From Pseudomonadota bacterium (GTDB lineage Bacteria > Pseudomonadota > Alphaproteobacteria > Sphingomonadales > Sphingomonadaceae): a DNA stretch of 22,047 nt. Location: assembly GCA_023458055.1 (NCBI GenBank), contig JAEXAW010000070.1, positions 1-22,047 of the forward strand, given 5' to 3'. Shown piece after piece: positions 1-7,847 of the stretch; within the stretch, counting starts at the first letter, position 1; the number at the start of each line of letters is the position of its first letter. The translations under genes and the position numbers were made by a program. Below the pieces are notes generated by a model that was not told the DNA's origin, did not search any database, and was given only the letters and a program-made list of their open reading frames with translations.

Positions 1-124
1 GCGCAGCGCTTGACGAAAAAGCTCCACGCTGGCCCTGCCACAATCAGCCGACTGGAACGCGTGCGCAACGCCATTATGATGAATCACTCTCTATCGTGCG
101 ACAGAGTCAATTTCACTGGAATCA
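1..124. other. Unassigned window edge
   Basis: No gene can be assigned firmly here. A minus-strand frame opens with ATG at 74 and runs off the left edge (first residues MALRTRSSRL); it would follow the membrane protein gene by 50 bases, but has no clear ribosome binding site. Two plus-strand frames are also open from the edge, to stops at 210 and 278, but both run into the antisense of the membrane protein gene and neither resembles a known family. Sequence left of the window is needed. Confidence 0.3.
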
Positions 125-445
125 CTATATCGCCATCAACACAGCTTTCCAGTTTCGAAACGCCGCGCAGCAGAGAAAGAATATTCCGACCGTCATACGA
201 AAGGCGATAGCCGTCAATGTATCGGAGGAGACCATCGGTTGTTTTGATAACATGGTTGTTCGGGCGCCAACCGAGTAAAGGAGGATCATTACAACAACCA
301 AACCAGCAAGGATGAAGCACAAGCCGATCACCCATTGTGTCACTCTCACATTTAAAGGTAGCGTCCGCTTGGGCGGCTTGGGCCAGCGTAATGGCGTGTA
401 TCCGGCAGGCAAAGGCCGAGGCGGGTGCTTTGTTGGCTGTTCCAC
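125..445 (-). CDS. Small two-helix membrane protein, unknown function
   Basis: A 106-residue protein read from a GTG start at 445. The N-terminus (about residues 1-33) is rich in proline and basic residues and probably cytoplasmic. Two hydrophobic segments follow, near residues 37-60 (WVIGLCFILAGLVVVMILLY) and 83-97 (MTVGIFFLCCAAF), then a short basic tail. I do not recognise the family. Its credibility comes from the well-formed membrane segments; codon use is less GC3-biased than in neighbouring genes and the ribosome binding site is poor, so it could be a recently acquired or decaying gene. It is divergent from the radical SAM gene across a short region that holds a 12-base palindrome. An overlapping longer minus-strand frame (84-506) lacks protein-like features and was not chosen. 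Confidence 0.5.
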   Translation of the reverse strand: MEQPTKHPPRPLPAGYTPLRWPKPPKRTLPLNVRVTQWVIGLCFILAGLVVVMILLYSVGARTTMLSKQPMVSSDTLTAIAFRMTVGIFFLCCAAFRNWKAVLMAI

Positions 446-465
446 AATGGCCGCTATATCGTATC

Positions 466-477
466 TTGTTTAAACAA
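466..477. promoter_or_regulatory. 12-base palindrome in divergent intergenic region
   Basis: TTGTTTAAACAA is a perfect 12-base palindrome between the GTG start at 445 (minus) and the radical SAM gene (plus). A second GTTTAA-like half lies just after it (about 480-485). The position suits an operator acting on one or both divergent genes. The binding protein is unknown, and an AT-rich palindrome this short can occur by chance. Confidence 0.25.
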
Positions 478-546
478 TAGTTTAAGCAGGATATGGGATT
501 CAACAATGTTCTTGCATTGTTCTCGTGTTGCGCGCATCATGCGGAG

Positions 547-1638
547 ATGTCCGATCTCCCGCCAAACCCCCTCGCCCGTCAGAAAGGTCGCGGGGCGCAG
601 AGTGCTTTGGTGCCGACGCGTTTTGCGCTCCCTGAACGGATCGCGGACGGGGATTGGCTCGATCATGCGGCGGTCGAGGGTGACTCGGCGCCCTTGCGCA
701 CCACGGTCACGGTCGAACATCCGCGCACGATCATCACGCGTAACCAGTCGCCCGATGTGCCGTTTGACCGCTCGATCAACCCGTATCGGGGCTGCGAGCA
801 TGGCTGCATCTATTGCTTTGCGCGGCCTTCCCATGCCTATCATGACCTGTCGCCCGGGCTGGATTTTGAAACCAGACTCTTTGCCAAGCCCGATGCGCCC
901 GCCCTCCTCCGCGCCGAACTCGCCAAGAAAAGCTATCGCGTCCGGCCTATTGCCTTTGGCACCAATACCGATCCTTATCAGCCGATCGAGGGCGAATGGC
1001 AGATCATGCGGGGGGTGTTGGAGGTGCTGAGCGAAACGCGCCACCCGCTCACCATCACCACCAAATCCGACCGCGTGGTGCGCGATATCGACCTCCTTTC
1101 CGAAATGGCCAGGGACGGGCTGGTCTTCATCGGCGTTTCGGTGACGACGCTGGACCCGGACACCCATCGCAGGCTTGAGCCGCGCGCGCCGCGTCCGGAA
1201 AAGCGTCTCGCCGCGATCCGGGCGCTGGTGGATGCGGGGATCCCCACGCACGTCAATGTCGCACCGGTCATCCCCGCGATCACCGACCATGAGATGGAGA
1301 CGATCATCGCCGCGGCGGCAGGGGCCGGCGCGCAATCGGCGAGCTTCATTCCGGTGCGGCTCCCGCACGAGGTTGCGCCGCTGTTCCGCGAATGGCTCGG
1401 CATCCATTATCCCGACCGCGCCGACAAGGTGATGAACATCATCCGCTCGCTGCGCGGCGGGCGCGACAATGATCCCAATTTCGGCACAAGGATGCGCGGG
1501 CAAGGCGTGTGGGCGGACTTGCTGCGCACCCGCTTTAGCCGTGCATGCCGGGAGGCGGGCATCGGCAAGGCAGCGGTCAGCTTAAGGACGGACCTGTTCC
1601 GCCCGCCGGAAATTGGAGGGCAGATGCGGTTGTTATAA
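547..1638 (+). CDS. PA0069 family radical SAM protein
   Basis: A 363-residue protein of the PA0069/Rv2578c-type radical SAM family, distantly like spore photoproduct lyase. The 4Fe-4S cluster motif CX3CX2C is seen as C83, C87 and C90 in YRGCEHGCIYCFARP; these cysteines bind the cluster that cleaves S-adenosylmethionine. The upstream KGRGAQSA stretch matches the RGRGA-like N-terminus usual in the family, and the FGTNTDPYQPIE motif follows about 50 residues after the cysteines. The family's substrate is not established. An in-frame ATG at 493 would add 18 residues (MGFNNVLALFSCCAHHAE) that do not look like the family, so 547 is preferred; neither start has well-spaced Shine-Dalgarno sequence. 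The gene stands alone and is convergent with the acyl-CoA ligase gene, from which repeats separate it. Confidence 0.9.
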   Translation: MSDLPPNPLARQKGRGAQSALVPTRFALPERIADGDWLDHAAVEGDSAPLRTTVTVEHPRTIITRNQSPDVPFDRSINPYRGCEHGCIYCFARPSHAYHDLSPGLDFETRLFAKPDAPALLRAELAKKSYRVRPIAFGTNTDPYQPIEGEWQIMRGVLEVLSETRHPLTITTKSDRVVRDIDLLSEMARDGLVFIGVSVTTLDPDTHRRLEPRAPRPEKRLAAIRALVDAGIPTHVNVAPVIPAITDHEMETIIAAAAGAGAQSASFIPVRLPHEVAPLFREWLGIHYPDRADKVMNIIRSLRGGRDNDPNFGTRMRGQGVWADLLRTRFSRACREAGIGKAAVSLRTDLFRPPEIGGQMRLL

Positions 1639-1669
1639 GCGCGGCGGCCCCATCATACCTCGTCATCCT

Positions 1670-1758
1670 CGTCATGCTGAAGTTGGTTCAGCATCCATAA
1701 AGAAGTGATTCCTCGCGGGCTCCTGGTCTATGGACCCTGAAACGAGTTCAGGGTGACG
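1670..1758. repeat. Paired-hairpin REP-like element, copy 1
   Basis: Two 30-base arms, 1670-1699 and 1729-1758, are inverted relative to each other and separated by 29 bases. Each arm is itself a hairpin: ATGCTGAA with TTCAGCAT in the left arm, ACCCTGAA with TTCAGGGT in the right. The same architecture and nearly the same arms recur at 19857-19944. Such intergenic palindromes are typical of REP/BIME-like elements mobilised by RAYT transposases; no such enzyme is encoded here. It lies between two convergent genes, where it may also act as a transcription barrier. Confidence 0.85.
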
Positions 1759-1798
1759 ACGTATTTTGCCGGGCCTGCCATAACCAAAACCGCCTTTC

Positions 1799-1878
1799 CG
1801 AGGAGCGTAGCGACGAAGCAATCCAGGGCGGTTTACGCGACCCTGGATTGCCGCGCGGCTTAAGCGCTCGCAATGACG
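1799..1878. repeat. Second palindromic intergenic repeat, different family
   Basis: Arms at 1799-1828 and 1841-1870 are inverted copies: GCAATCCAGGG in the left arm pairs with CCCTGGATTGC in the right, and the outer CGAG pairs with CTCG. The outer parts pair imperfectly. The right arm is followed by CAATGACGG, a familiar ending of short dispersed repeats in alphaproteobacterial intergenic DNA. It differs in sequence from the element at 1670-1758. Together the two repeats account for most of the 258 bases between the genes. Confidence 0.7.
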
Positions 1879-1896
1879 GAGACTGTCAAATCGCCC

Positions 1897-3507
1897 TCAC
1901 GCCATCGGGTCGGCGAAGCGGTAATCCTTATACTCGTCGCGCAGCGCCCGTTTGAGGAGCTTGCCCGTCGCGGTGTGAGGTAACTCATCGACGAACTTCA
2001 CCTCATCGGGGAGCCACCATTTGGCAACCTTATCGGAAAGGTAATTAAGAACATCCTCTGCACTGACCTCGGCACCCGGCTTTTTGACCACCAGCAACAA
2101 GGGCCGCTCGTCCCATTTGGGATGATAGACGCCGACCGCCGCCGCTTCGGCAACGCCCGCACAGCCCAGCGCCGCATTTTCAAGCTCGATCGAGCTGATC
2201 CATTCACCGCCCGACTTGATGACGTCCTTGGCGCGATCGGTGATCTGCATGGTGCCGTCAGGGTGGAGGATCGAAACGTCACCGGTATCAAACCAGTTAT
2301 CCGCGTCGGTCGCGGGGCCTTTGTCATCCTCGAAATAACGCGCGATGATCCACGGGCCACGGATTTGCAGCCGCCCCGACGTCTCGCCATCGCGCGGCAG
2401 GACATTGTCGTCATCATCGACGATGCGCAATTCGACCAGATAGGGAACCTTACCCTGCTTGCTCACCTGTTCGACCTTTTGCTCGATGCTCATCTCGTTC
2501 CATTCGGGCGGCAGCGCGCCCATGGTGCCGATGGGCGAGGTTTCGGTCATGCCCCAGGCGTGGCTGACGGTAATGCCGGCGCGCAGGAAACGCTCGATCA
2601 TCGCGCGCGGCGCAGCCGAGCCGCCGATCACGATGCGCTCGATACTGCCATAATCGCCGCCATGCTGATCCATATGCGCGAATAGCGAGAGCCAGACGGT
2701 GGGCACGCCCGCGCTATGGGTTACCTTTTCCTTGCGGAACAGGTCCCACAATACCGCCGGATCATTGACCGCAGAAAACACCATTTTCGCCCCCGCCGCC
2801 GCCGAAGCATAAGGAAGCCCCCAGGCATTTGCGTGAAACATCGGCACAATCGGCAACGCCACGGTGCGCGCCGAGAGGCTGAACACGTCCGGCTGCATTT
2901 CGGCAATCGCGTGGATCACGTTCGAGCGATGCTCGTAAAGCACGCCCTTGGGGTTGCCCGTGGTGCCGCTGGTGTAGCAAAGCCCGCACGGATCGCGCTC
3001 GCTCCCTTCGACCCACTCGAACTTGCCGTCCTCGGCCCCGATGAGGTCGGGATAATTGGGGCTCCCCGCATCCCCCGGCCCATCGAAGCAGATGAAATGT
3101 TCAACCGTCTTGAGCTCGGGCTTGATGCGATCAACCAGCCCCTGGAATGCGGTATCGTAGAACAACACACGATCCTTGGCATGGTTGAAAATATAGACCA
3201 GCTGCTCATCAAACAGGCGCGGGTTGACGGTATGGAGCACGCCGCCCATCCCGGCCGAACCATACCAGACGGACAGGTGCCGTCCGTGGTTCATCGCCAG
3301 CGTCGCGATGCGGTCGCCCTTGTTCATACCGAGCCGCACCAGCGCCTGCGCGACCTTGCGCGATTCATCGGCGATCCCCGCCCAGTTGTTGCGCTCCTCG
3401 CTGCCGTCCGCCCAGCGCGTAATCACTTCGCGATTGCCATGTTCGCGCTCTGCATGGTCAATCAGGCTCGTGACCCGCAACTCGTAATTCTGCATTCCAC
3501 CCAGCAT
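1897..3507 (-). CDS. Medium/long-chain fatty acyl-CoA ligase (AlkK/FadD-like)
   Basis: A 536-residue AMP-forming ligase that activates a carboxylic acid with ATP and then makes the CoA thioester, feeding beta-oxidation. The ATP-binding P-loop YTSGTTGNPKG is at 178-188; the adenine-site region reads HAWGMTETSP; the hinge TGD motif is in NWFDTGDVSIL; and the C-terminal lysine of the adenylation step is K516 in TATGKLLKR. The N-terminus MLGGMQNYEL matches the MLGxM start seen in AlkK and DmdB-type ligases, and AAGGAG lies six bases upstream, so the start at 3507 is favoured over the internal ATG at 3495. Substrate chain length cannot be read from sequence; medium-chain or aryl acids are possible. 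It is divergent from the glutathione transferase gene. Confidence 0.93.
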   Translation of the reverse strand: MLGGMQNYELRVTSLIDHAEREHGNREVITRWADGSEERNNWAGIADESRKVAQALVRLGMNKGDRIATLAMNHGRHLSVWYGSAGMGGVLHTVNPRLFDEQLVYIFNHAKDRVLFYDTAFQGLVDRIKPELKTVEHFICFDGPGDAGSPNYPDLIGAEDGKFEWVEGSERDPCGLCYTSGTTGNPKGVLYEHRSNVIHAIAEMQPDVFSLSARTVALPIVPMFHANAWGLPYASAAAGAKMVFSAVNDPAVLWDLFRKEKVTHSAGVPTVWLSLFAHMDQHGGDYGSIERIVIGGSAAPRAMIERFLRAGITVSHAWGMTETSPIGTMGALPPEWNEMSIEQKVEQVSKQGKVPYLVELRIVDDDDNVLPRDGETSGRLQIRGPWIIARYFEDDKGPATDADNWFDTGDVSILHPDGTMQITDRAKDVIKSGGEWISSIELENAALGCAGVAEAAAVGVYHPKWDERPLLLVVKKPGAEVSAEDVLNYLSDKVAKWWLPDEVKFVDELPHTATGKLLKRALRDEYKDYRFADPMA

Positions 3508-3544
3508 TACCCTCTCCTTTTCTCAGGTCCACTATTGCGGCTCG

Positions 3545-3570
3545 GGAACCCAAGTGCAATTGCCTTTGTT
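3545..3570 (+). promoter_or_regulatory. Possible EcfG-type stress promoter
   Basis: GGAAC at 3545-3549, a 17-base spacer, and TGTT at 3567-3570 approximate the alphaproteobacterial general-stress sigma factor EcfG consensus (GGAAC-N16/17-CGTT), with one mismatch. It sits 24 bases before the start codon of the glutathione transferase gene, a sensible place for a detoxification gene. It remains a weak pattern match. Confidence 0.3.
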
Positions 3571-3593
3571 GTTTCTTTTGAAAGGATAATGTC

Positions 3594-4286
3594 ATGATCG
3601 AACTGCACAGCTGGCCAACGCCCAATGGCATGAAAATTTCTATTTTTCTCGAAGAAGCGTCCCTCGCGCATGAGGTGTTTCCGGTCGACATCGGCAAAGG
3701 CGACCAGTTCAAACCGGAGTTTCTGGCGATTTCGCCGAACAACAAGATTCCGGCCATCGTAGATCGTGCACCCGCCGGGGGCGGTGACCCCCTAACCCTG
3801 TTCGAAAGTGGTGCGATATTGCTTTATCTAGCCGAAAAGACGGGACAGTTTCTGTCGACCGATATCCGGGCGCGGGCAACGACCCTCGAATGGCTGTTCT
3901 GGCAAGTCGGCGGCTTGGGACCGATGACGGGACAATATGGACATTTCCACGTCTATGCGCCGGACGCCATTGACTATGCCCGTGATCGCTACGCCAAGGA
4001 AGTGAACCGGCTCTATGATGTGATGGACAAAAGGCTGGGTAATGCGGAATATCTCGCCGGCGATTATTCGATTGCCGACATGGCCTGCTATCCCTGGATT
4101 AATGCTTACGACAAGGCACCGGTTGATCTTACGCCCTATCCGAACCTTGTGCGCTGGTACGATGCAATCAGGGCACGCCCGGCGGTCAAGAAAGCCTATT
4201 CGGAGCGCGATGCGATCTATGGACAGCCCAAGGAAATGACCGACGAACAGCGCAAGATCCTGTTCGGGCAGGATAAGGCGCGCTGA
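3594..4286 (+). CDS. yfcG: YfcG-like glutathione transferase / disulfide-bond oxidoreductase
   Basis: A 230-residue cytoplasmic glutathione transferase of the YfcG/Nu class. These enzymes bind glutathione or glutathione disulfide and reduce disulfides. The N-terminal thioredoxin-like domain has T9 and N11 in WPTPNG, the residues that replace the usual catalytic Tyr, Ser or Cys in YfcG, followed by SPNNKIPAIVD and the glutathione-binding LFESGAILLYLAEKTG. The helical C-terminal domain begins around residue 90 with EWLFWQVGGLGPM, nearly identical to the Escherichia coli protein as I remember it. AAAGGA is seven bases upstream of the ATG at 3594. The 3' end meets dnaE tail-to-tail with only three bases between stop codons. 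Physiological substrate is not evident. Confidence 0.92.
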   Translation: MIELHSWPTPNGMKISIFLEEASLAHEVFPVDIGKGDQFKPEFLAISPNNKIPAIVDRAPAGGGDPLTLFESGAILLYLAEKTGQFLSTDIRARATTLEWLFWQVGGLGPMTGQYGHFHVYAPDAIDYARDRYAKEVNRLYDVMDKRLGNAEYLAGDYSIADMACYPWINAYDKAPVDLTPYPNLVRWYDAIRARPAVKKAYSERDAIYGQPKEMTDEQRKILFGQDKAR

Positions 4287-4295
4287 AAATCAGCG
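4281..4295. terminator. Small palindrome spanning two convergent stop codons
   Basis: CGCTGA-AAA-TCAGCG is a perfect six-base inverted repeat. Its left arm contains the glutathione transferase stop TGA and its right arm the dnaE stop. No U-run follows on either strand, so a role in termination is only a possibility. Confidence 0.2.
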
Positions 4296-7200
4296 GATCG
4301 GGCGCAGGTCGACGGTGCCGATACCGTCGATCCGCTCGATCAATTCGGCAAGCTCGGAATCCACCAGATAATCCTTGCCGATACTGATGCGCACTGGCGG
4401 GAGCGGAGCGGAATGGTGTAGCAGCATGATCTCGCCGCGCCCGCCCTTGCGGTTGTCGAGCGTAAGCGCGAGTTCCCGCACCGCTTCGGGGGTGTCGACG
4501 GGAATGTCCATGCGCAGCGAAACGCTGGTGCTGAGCCGGTCGAATGAGGTCACCGAGCGGACAACCACGCGGGGCGCTTCATCGGCATTGGGCTGGTCAA
4601 GCTCGACATTGAGCAGCGCGCAAGCCCCTTGTTTGGCCAGTTCCTCGATCTGCACACAGGCTTTGTCGTCAAAACAATTGGCAGAAAATTGCCCTGAACG
4701 ATCGGACAAAGTGAGCATCGCAAAGCGGTTGCCGCGCTGCGAGGTGCGCCATCTTATCCCTTCGATCAGCCCAGCCATCACCGCCGGGCGGCGCTGGCCT
4801 GCGGCAACGGTGGAGGATGCAATCTCGGCAAAGGTGCGCGCGCCATGGGCGCTGGTGAGGTGGCGATAATGATCGACCGGGTGCGCGGAGAAATAAAAGC
4901 CGAACGCGTCTTTCTCGCGCGCCATGCGCTCGGTCAGCGACCAGGGCTCAAGCGCGGGCAGCTGCACCGAAGGCGTGGTGGAAACCTCCGCACCGAACAG
5001 GCCGCCCTGCCCGCTTTCGCGCTGGTGGGTTGCATTGGAAGCGACAGCAAGGATGGTTTCGGCGGCACCGAATACTGCTGCGCGATTCTCATTGAGGGCA
5101 TCAAACGCCCCGGCAGCGGCAAGCGCCTCCAACTGGCGGCGATTGAGCAGGCGTGGGTCCACCCGGTCGGCAAAATCATCCAGGCTCGCAAATGCGCCAT
5201 GGTCGCGGCGCTGGGCGACGAGGCCCGCCATCGCATTTTCGCCCACGCCCTTGAGGCCACCGAGCGCATAGCGCACCGCATGGACGCCATCATCCCCCAC
5301 CTCGACCGAAAAATCGGCCTCGCTGCGGTTAATGTCGACGGGCAGCACCGGCACATCGAGCCGCCGTGCATCGTCCATGAACACCGCAAGCTTGTCGGTA
5401 AGGTGGATATCATAGGCCATCGATGCGGCAAAAAACTCCGCCGGATGATGCGCCTTGAGCCAGGCCGTCTGATAGGCGAGCAGCGCATAAGCCGCCGCAT
5501 GGCTCTTGTTGAAGCCATAGCCTGCGAATTTGTCGATCAAGTCGAACAGCTCGTTGGCTTGCGTTTCGCTGATCTGTTTGTCGGCGCAGCCTTCGACAAA
5601 GCGGGCACGCTGGGCGTCCATCTCGGCCTGGATCTTCTTACCCATCGCGCGGCGCAGCAGGTCAGCGTCACCCAGGCTGTATCCGGCCAATATTTGCGCG
5701 GCCTGCATCACCTGTTCCTGATAGACGAAAATACCATAGGTTTCGTTGAGGATCGGCTCGAGCAGCGGATGCGGGTAGGCAATCTCTTCGCGGCCATTTT
5801 TGCGCGCACCGAACAGCGGGATATTGTCCATCGGTCCCGGGCGATAGAGCGAAACGAGCGCGATAATGTCGCCAAAATTGGTCGGCTTGACCGCCGACAG
5901 GGTGCGCCGCATGCCTTCGGATTCCAGCTGGAACACCCCGACCGTCTCGCCGCGCTGGAGGAGTTCATAGACCGCCGGATCGTCCCAGCTGAGCGCGTCA
6001 AGATCAACGGTAATGCCATTCTGCGCCAGCAGGCGCACCGCCATTTTGAGCACCGAGAGCGTTTTAAGGCCGAGAAAGTCGAACTTCACCAGCCCTGCGC
6101 CTTCGACATATTTCATGTCGAACTGCGTCACCGGCATATCCGAACGCGGATCGCGATAGAGCGGGACAAGTTCCGCCAGCGGACGGTCGCCAATCACCAC
6201 GCCCGCCGCGTGGGTCGAGGAGTGACGCGGCATCCCTTCCAACTGTTTGGCGAGGTCGAACAGGCGCTTGACTGCAGGGTCGCGCTTATATTCGGTCGCC
6301 AATTCCGAAACGCCGTTAAGCGCGCGTTCGAGCGTCCACGGGTCGGTCGGGTGATTGGGCACCAGCTTCGCAAGCCGGTCCACCTGACCATAGCTCATCT
6401 GGAGCACGCGGCCGGTATCCTTCAAGACTGCGCGGGCCTTGAGCTTACCGAAGGTGATGATCTGCGCGACCGTATCCTGCCCGTATTTTTCCTGGACATA
6501 GCGGATCACCTCGCCGCGGCGGGTTTCGCAAAAGTCGATATCGAAGTCGGGCATCGAAACGCGCTCGGGGTTGAGGAATCGTTCGAACAGCAAGCCCAGT
6601 TTGAGCGGGTCAAGGTCGGTAATAGTGAGCGCCCAGGCGACGACCGACCCCGCGCCGGACCCGCGTCCCGGCCCCACCGGAATATCATGGTCCTTGGCCC
6701 ATTTGATGAAATCGGCAACGATCAGGAAATAGCCAGGAAAGCCCATGCCGGTGATGATATCGACCTCGAAATCAAGCCGCTCGCGATAGGCTTGACGCTC
6801 TTCCGCCGACAGATCGGGATATTTGGCAAGGCGCGCATCGAGGCCCGCATCGGCATCGCGGCGCAATTGTGCGGCTTCGGCATCGCGGTCGCCCGCCATG
6901 CTGGGGAGGATCGGCTTGCGTTTGGGTGCCATCACCGCGCAGCGTTGCGCTACGACCGTCGTATTCGTCAGCGCTTCGGGAACATCGGCAAACAGCCGCT
7001 CCATCTCTTCCGCCGATTTCATCCACGCTTCAGGCGAGCTTTTCTTGCGATCATCGCTTTCGATATAGGCGCTACCCGCAATGCACAGCATGGCGTCATG
7101 GGCGGGGTGGAAATCGGGCTTCACATAACAGCAGGGGTTGGTCGCAACGAGCGGCAGATTGCGTGCCATCGCAAGGTCGATCAGCGCAGCTTCGGCGGCC

Positions 7201-7748
7201 TCTTCCGCCGTATCGCCGCGCCGTACCAGCTCGATGTAGAGCCGCCCGGGGAACAGGCTTTGCAACGCATCGCAATAGCGTTCAGCCTCGGAGAGCTGGG
7301 CATTGGCAGCCAGCCGGACCAACGCCCCCTCACCGCCCGCCGTCAAACAGATCAGCCCATCGGTCAGCCCGTGAAGGTCGGAGAGCAGCACATGCGGATC
7401 CTCATGGGGCGGGCGTTCGAGATGCGCCATTGAGACGAGCTTGCAGATATTGGCATAGCCCGCTTCGTCCTGCGCATAGAGCGCGAGCGAATCGGTTCCC
7501 CCGCCCGTACCGTCGCCACGCTGCGGGCGCGCGATACCGAGCATGGCCCCCACAATCGGCTGAACCCCTGCACTGGCACAGGCATCCGAAAAGGCCATCG
7601 CCGCGTAAAGCCCGTTGCGATCCGTGAGCGCAACCGCCGGAAACCCATGCTCTTTCGCCGCTTTCGCAATCAGCTTGGGTTCAATCGCCCCGTCGAGCAT
7701 GGTGTAGCAGGAAAAGACCCGCAAAGGGACAAACGGAGCGTGCGGCAT
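4290..7748 (-). CDS. dnaE: DNA polymerase III subunit alpha
   Basis: The catalytic subunit of the replicative DNA polymerase, 1152 residues against 1160 in E. coli, so full length. The order is N-terminal PHP domain (from residue 6, FVPLRVFSCY), palm and fingers with GRGSGAGSVVAW and the metal-binding aspartates D403 and D405 (PDFDIDF) and D557 (KFDFLGLK), a helix-hairpin-helix region, a clamp-binding motif QGGLF at 914-918, an OB fold near residues 980-1060 (AVMAGLIEGIRW), and a C-terminal tau-binding region. All three catalytic aspartates are present. The PHP metal ligands look lost: the usual HxH position reads RVFSCY and the TDHGN-like motif reads TDRNGL. It lies alone on the minus strand; lolCD, its usual close neighbours in alphaproteobacteria, are 1.4 kb upstream. 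Confidence 0.98.
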   Translation of the reverse strand: MPHAPFVPLRVFSCYTMLDGAIEPKLIAKAAKEHGFPAVALTDRNGLYAAMAFSDACASAGVQPIVGAMLGIARPQRGDGTGGGTDSLALYAQDEAGYANICKLVSMAHLERPPHEDPHVLLSDLHGLTDGLICLTAGGEGALVRLAANAQLSEAERYCDALQSLFPGRLYIELVRRGDTAEEAAEAALIDLAMARNLPLVATNPCCYVKPDFHPAHDAMLCIAGSAYIESDDRKKSSPEAWMKSAEEMERLFADVPEALTNTTVVAQRCAVMAPKRKPILPSMAGDRDAEAAQLRRDADAGLDARLAKYPDLSAEERQAYRERLDFEVDIITGMGFPGYFLIVADFIKWAKDHDIPVGPGRGSGAGSVVAWALTITDLDPLKLGLLFERFLNPERVSMPDFDIDFCETRRGEVIRYVQEKYGQDTVAQIITFGKLKARAVLKDTGRVLQMSYGQVDRLAKLVPNHPTDPWTLERALNGVSELATEYKRDPAVKRLFDLAKQLEGMPRHSSTHAAGVVIGDRPLAELVPLYRDPRSDMPVTQFDMKYVEGAGLVKFDFLGLKTLSVLKMAVRLLAQNGITVDLDALSWDDPAVYELLQRGETVGVFQLESEGMRRTLSAVKPTNFGDIIALVSLYRPGPMDNIPLFGARKNGREEIAYPHPLLEPILNETYGIFVYQEQVMQAAQILAGYSLGDADLLRRAMGKKIQAEMDAQRARFVEGCADKQISETQANELFDLIDKFAGYGFNKSHAAAYALLAYQTAWLKAHHPAEFFAASMAYDIHLTDKLAVFMDDARRLDVPVLPVDINRSEADFSVEVGDDGVHAVRYALGGLKGVGENAMAGLVAQRRDHGAFASLDDFADRVDPRLLNRRQLEALAAAGAFDALNENRAAVFGAAETILAVASNATHQRESGQGGLFGAEVSTTPSVQLPALEPWSLTERMAREKDAFGFYFSAHPVDHYRHLTSAHGARTFAEIASSTVAAGQRRPAVMAGLIEGIRWRTSQRGNRFAMLTLSDRSGQFSANCFDDKACVQIEELAKQGACALLNVELDQPNADEAPRVVVRSVTSFDRLSTSVSLRMDIPVDTPEAVRELALTLDNRKGGRGEIMLLHHSAPLPPVRISIGKDYLVDSELAELIERIDGIGTVDLRPIR

Positions 7749-7825
7749 GGCGCGAACCCTAGGAGCCTAACCCTGATTCTGGCAAGCGGATGTTGGACGT
7801 TCACGCGGGGCTTGTTGCGGACCGC

Positions 7826-7844
7826 AAACTGTGATACACAGTTT
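7826..7844 (+). promoter_or_regulatory. Operator palindrome of the toxin-antitoxin operon
   Basis: AAACTGTG-ATA-CACAGTTT is a perfect eight-base inverted repeat with a three-base centre, ending three bases before the antitoxin ATG. Ribbon-helix-helix antitoxins usually bind such repeats to repress their own operon. A -10-like TGATAC at 7832-7837 lies inside it. If this is the -10 element, transcription would begin at about the ATG and the message would be leaderless, which agrees with the absence of a ribosome binding site. Confidence 0.6.
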
Positions 7845-7847
7845 CAC

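Noticed and set aside
84..506. 140-codon minus-strand frame overlapping the membrane protein gene
   Set aside because: No membrane segments or motifs; competing frame 125-445 looks like a real protein.
454..1503. 349-codon minus-strand open frame opposite the radical SAM gene
   Set aside because: Antisense; the plus-strand gene has the CX3CX2C cluster motif.
4845..7433. 862-codon open frame on the plus strand opposite dnaE
   Set aside because: Antisense of dnaE; long open antisense frames are expected with strong GC3 bias. Its translation is rich in R, H and Q without domains.
7647..7847. Upstream extension of the antitoxin frame
   Set aside because: Covers the start of dnaE and the operator; the RHH fold begins at 7848.
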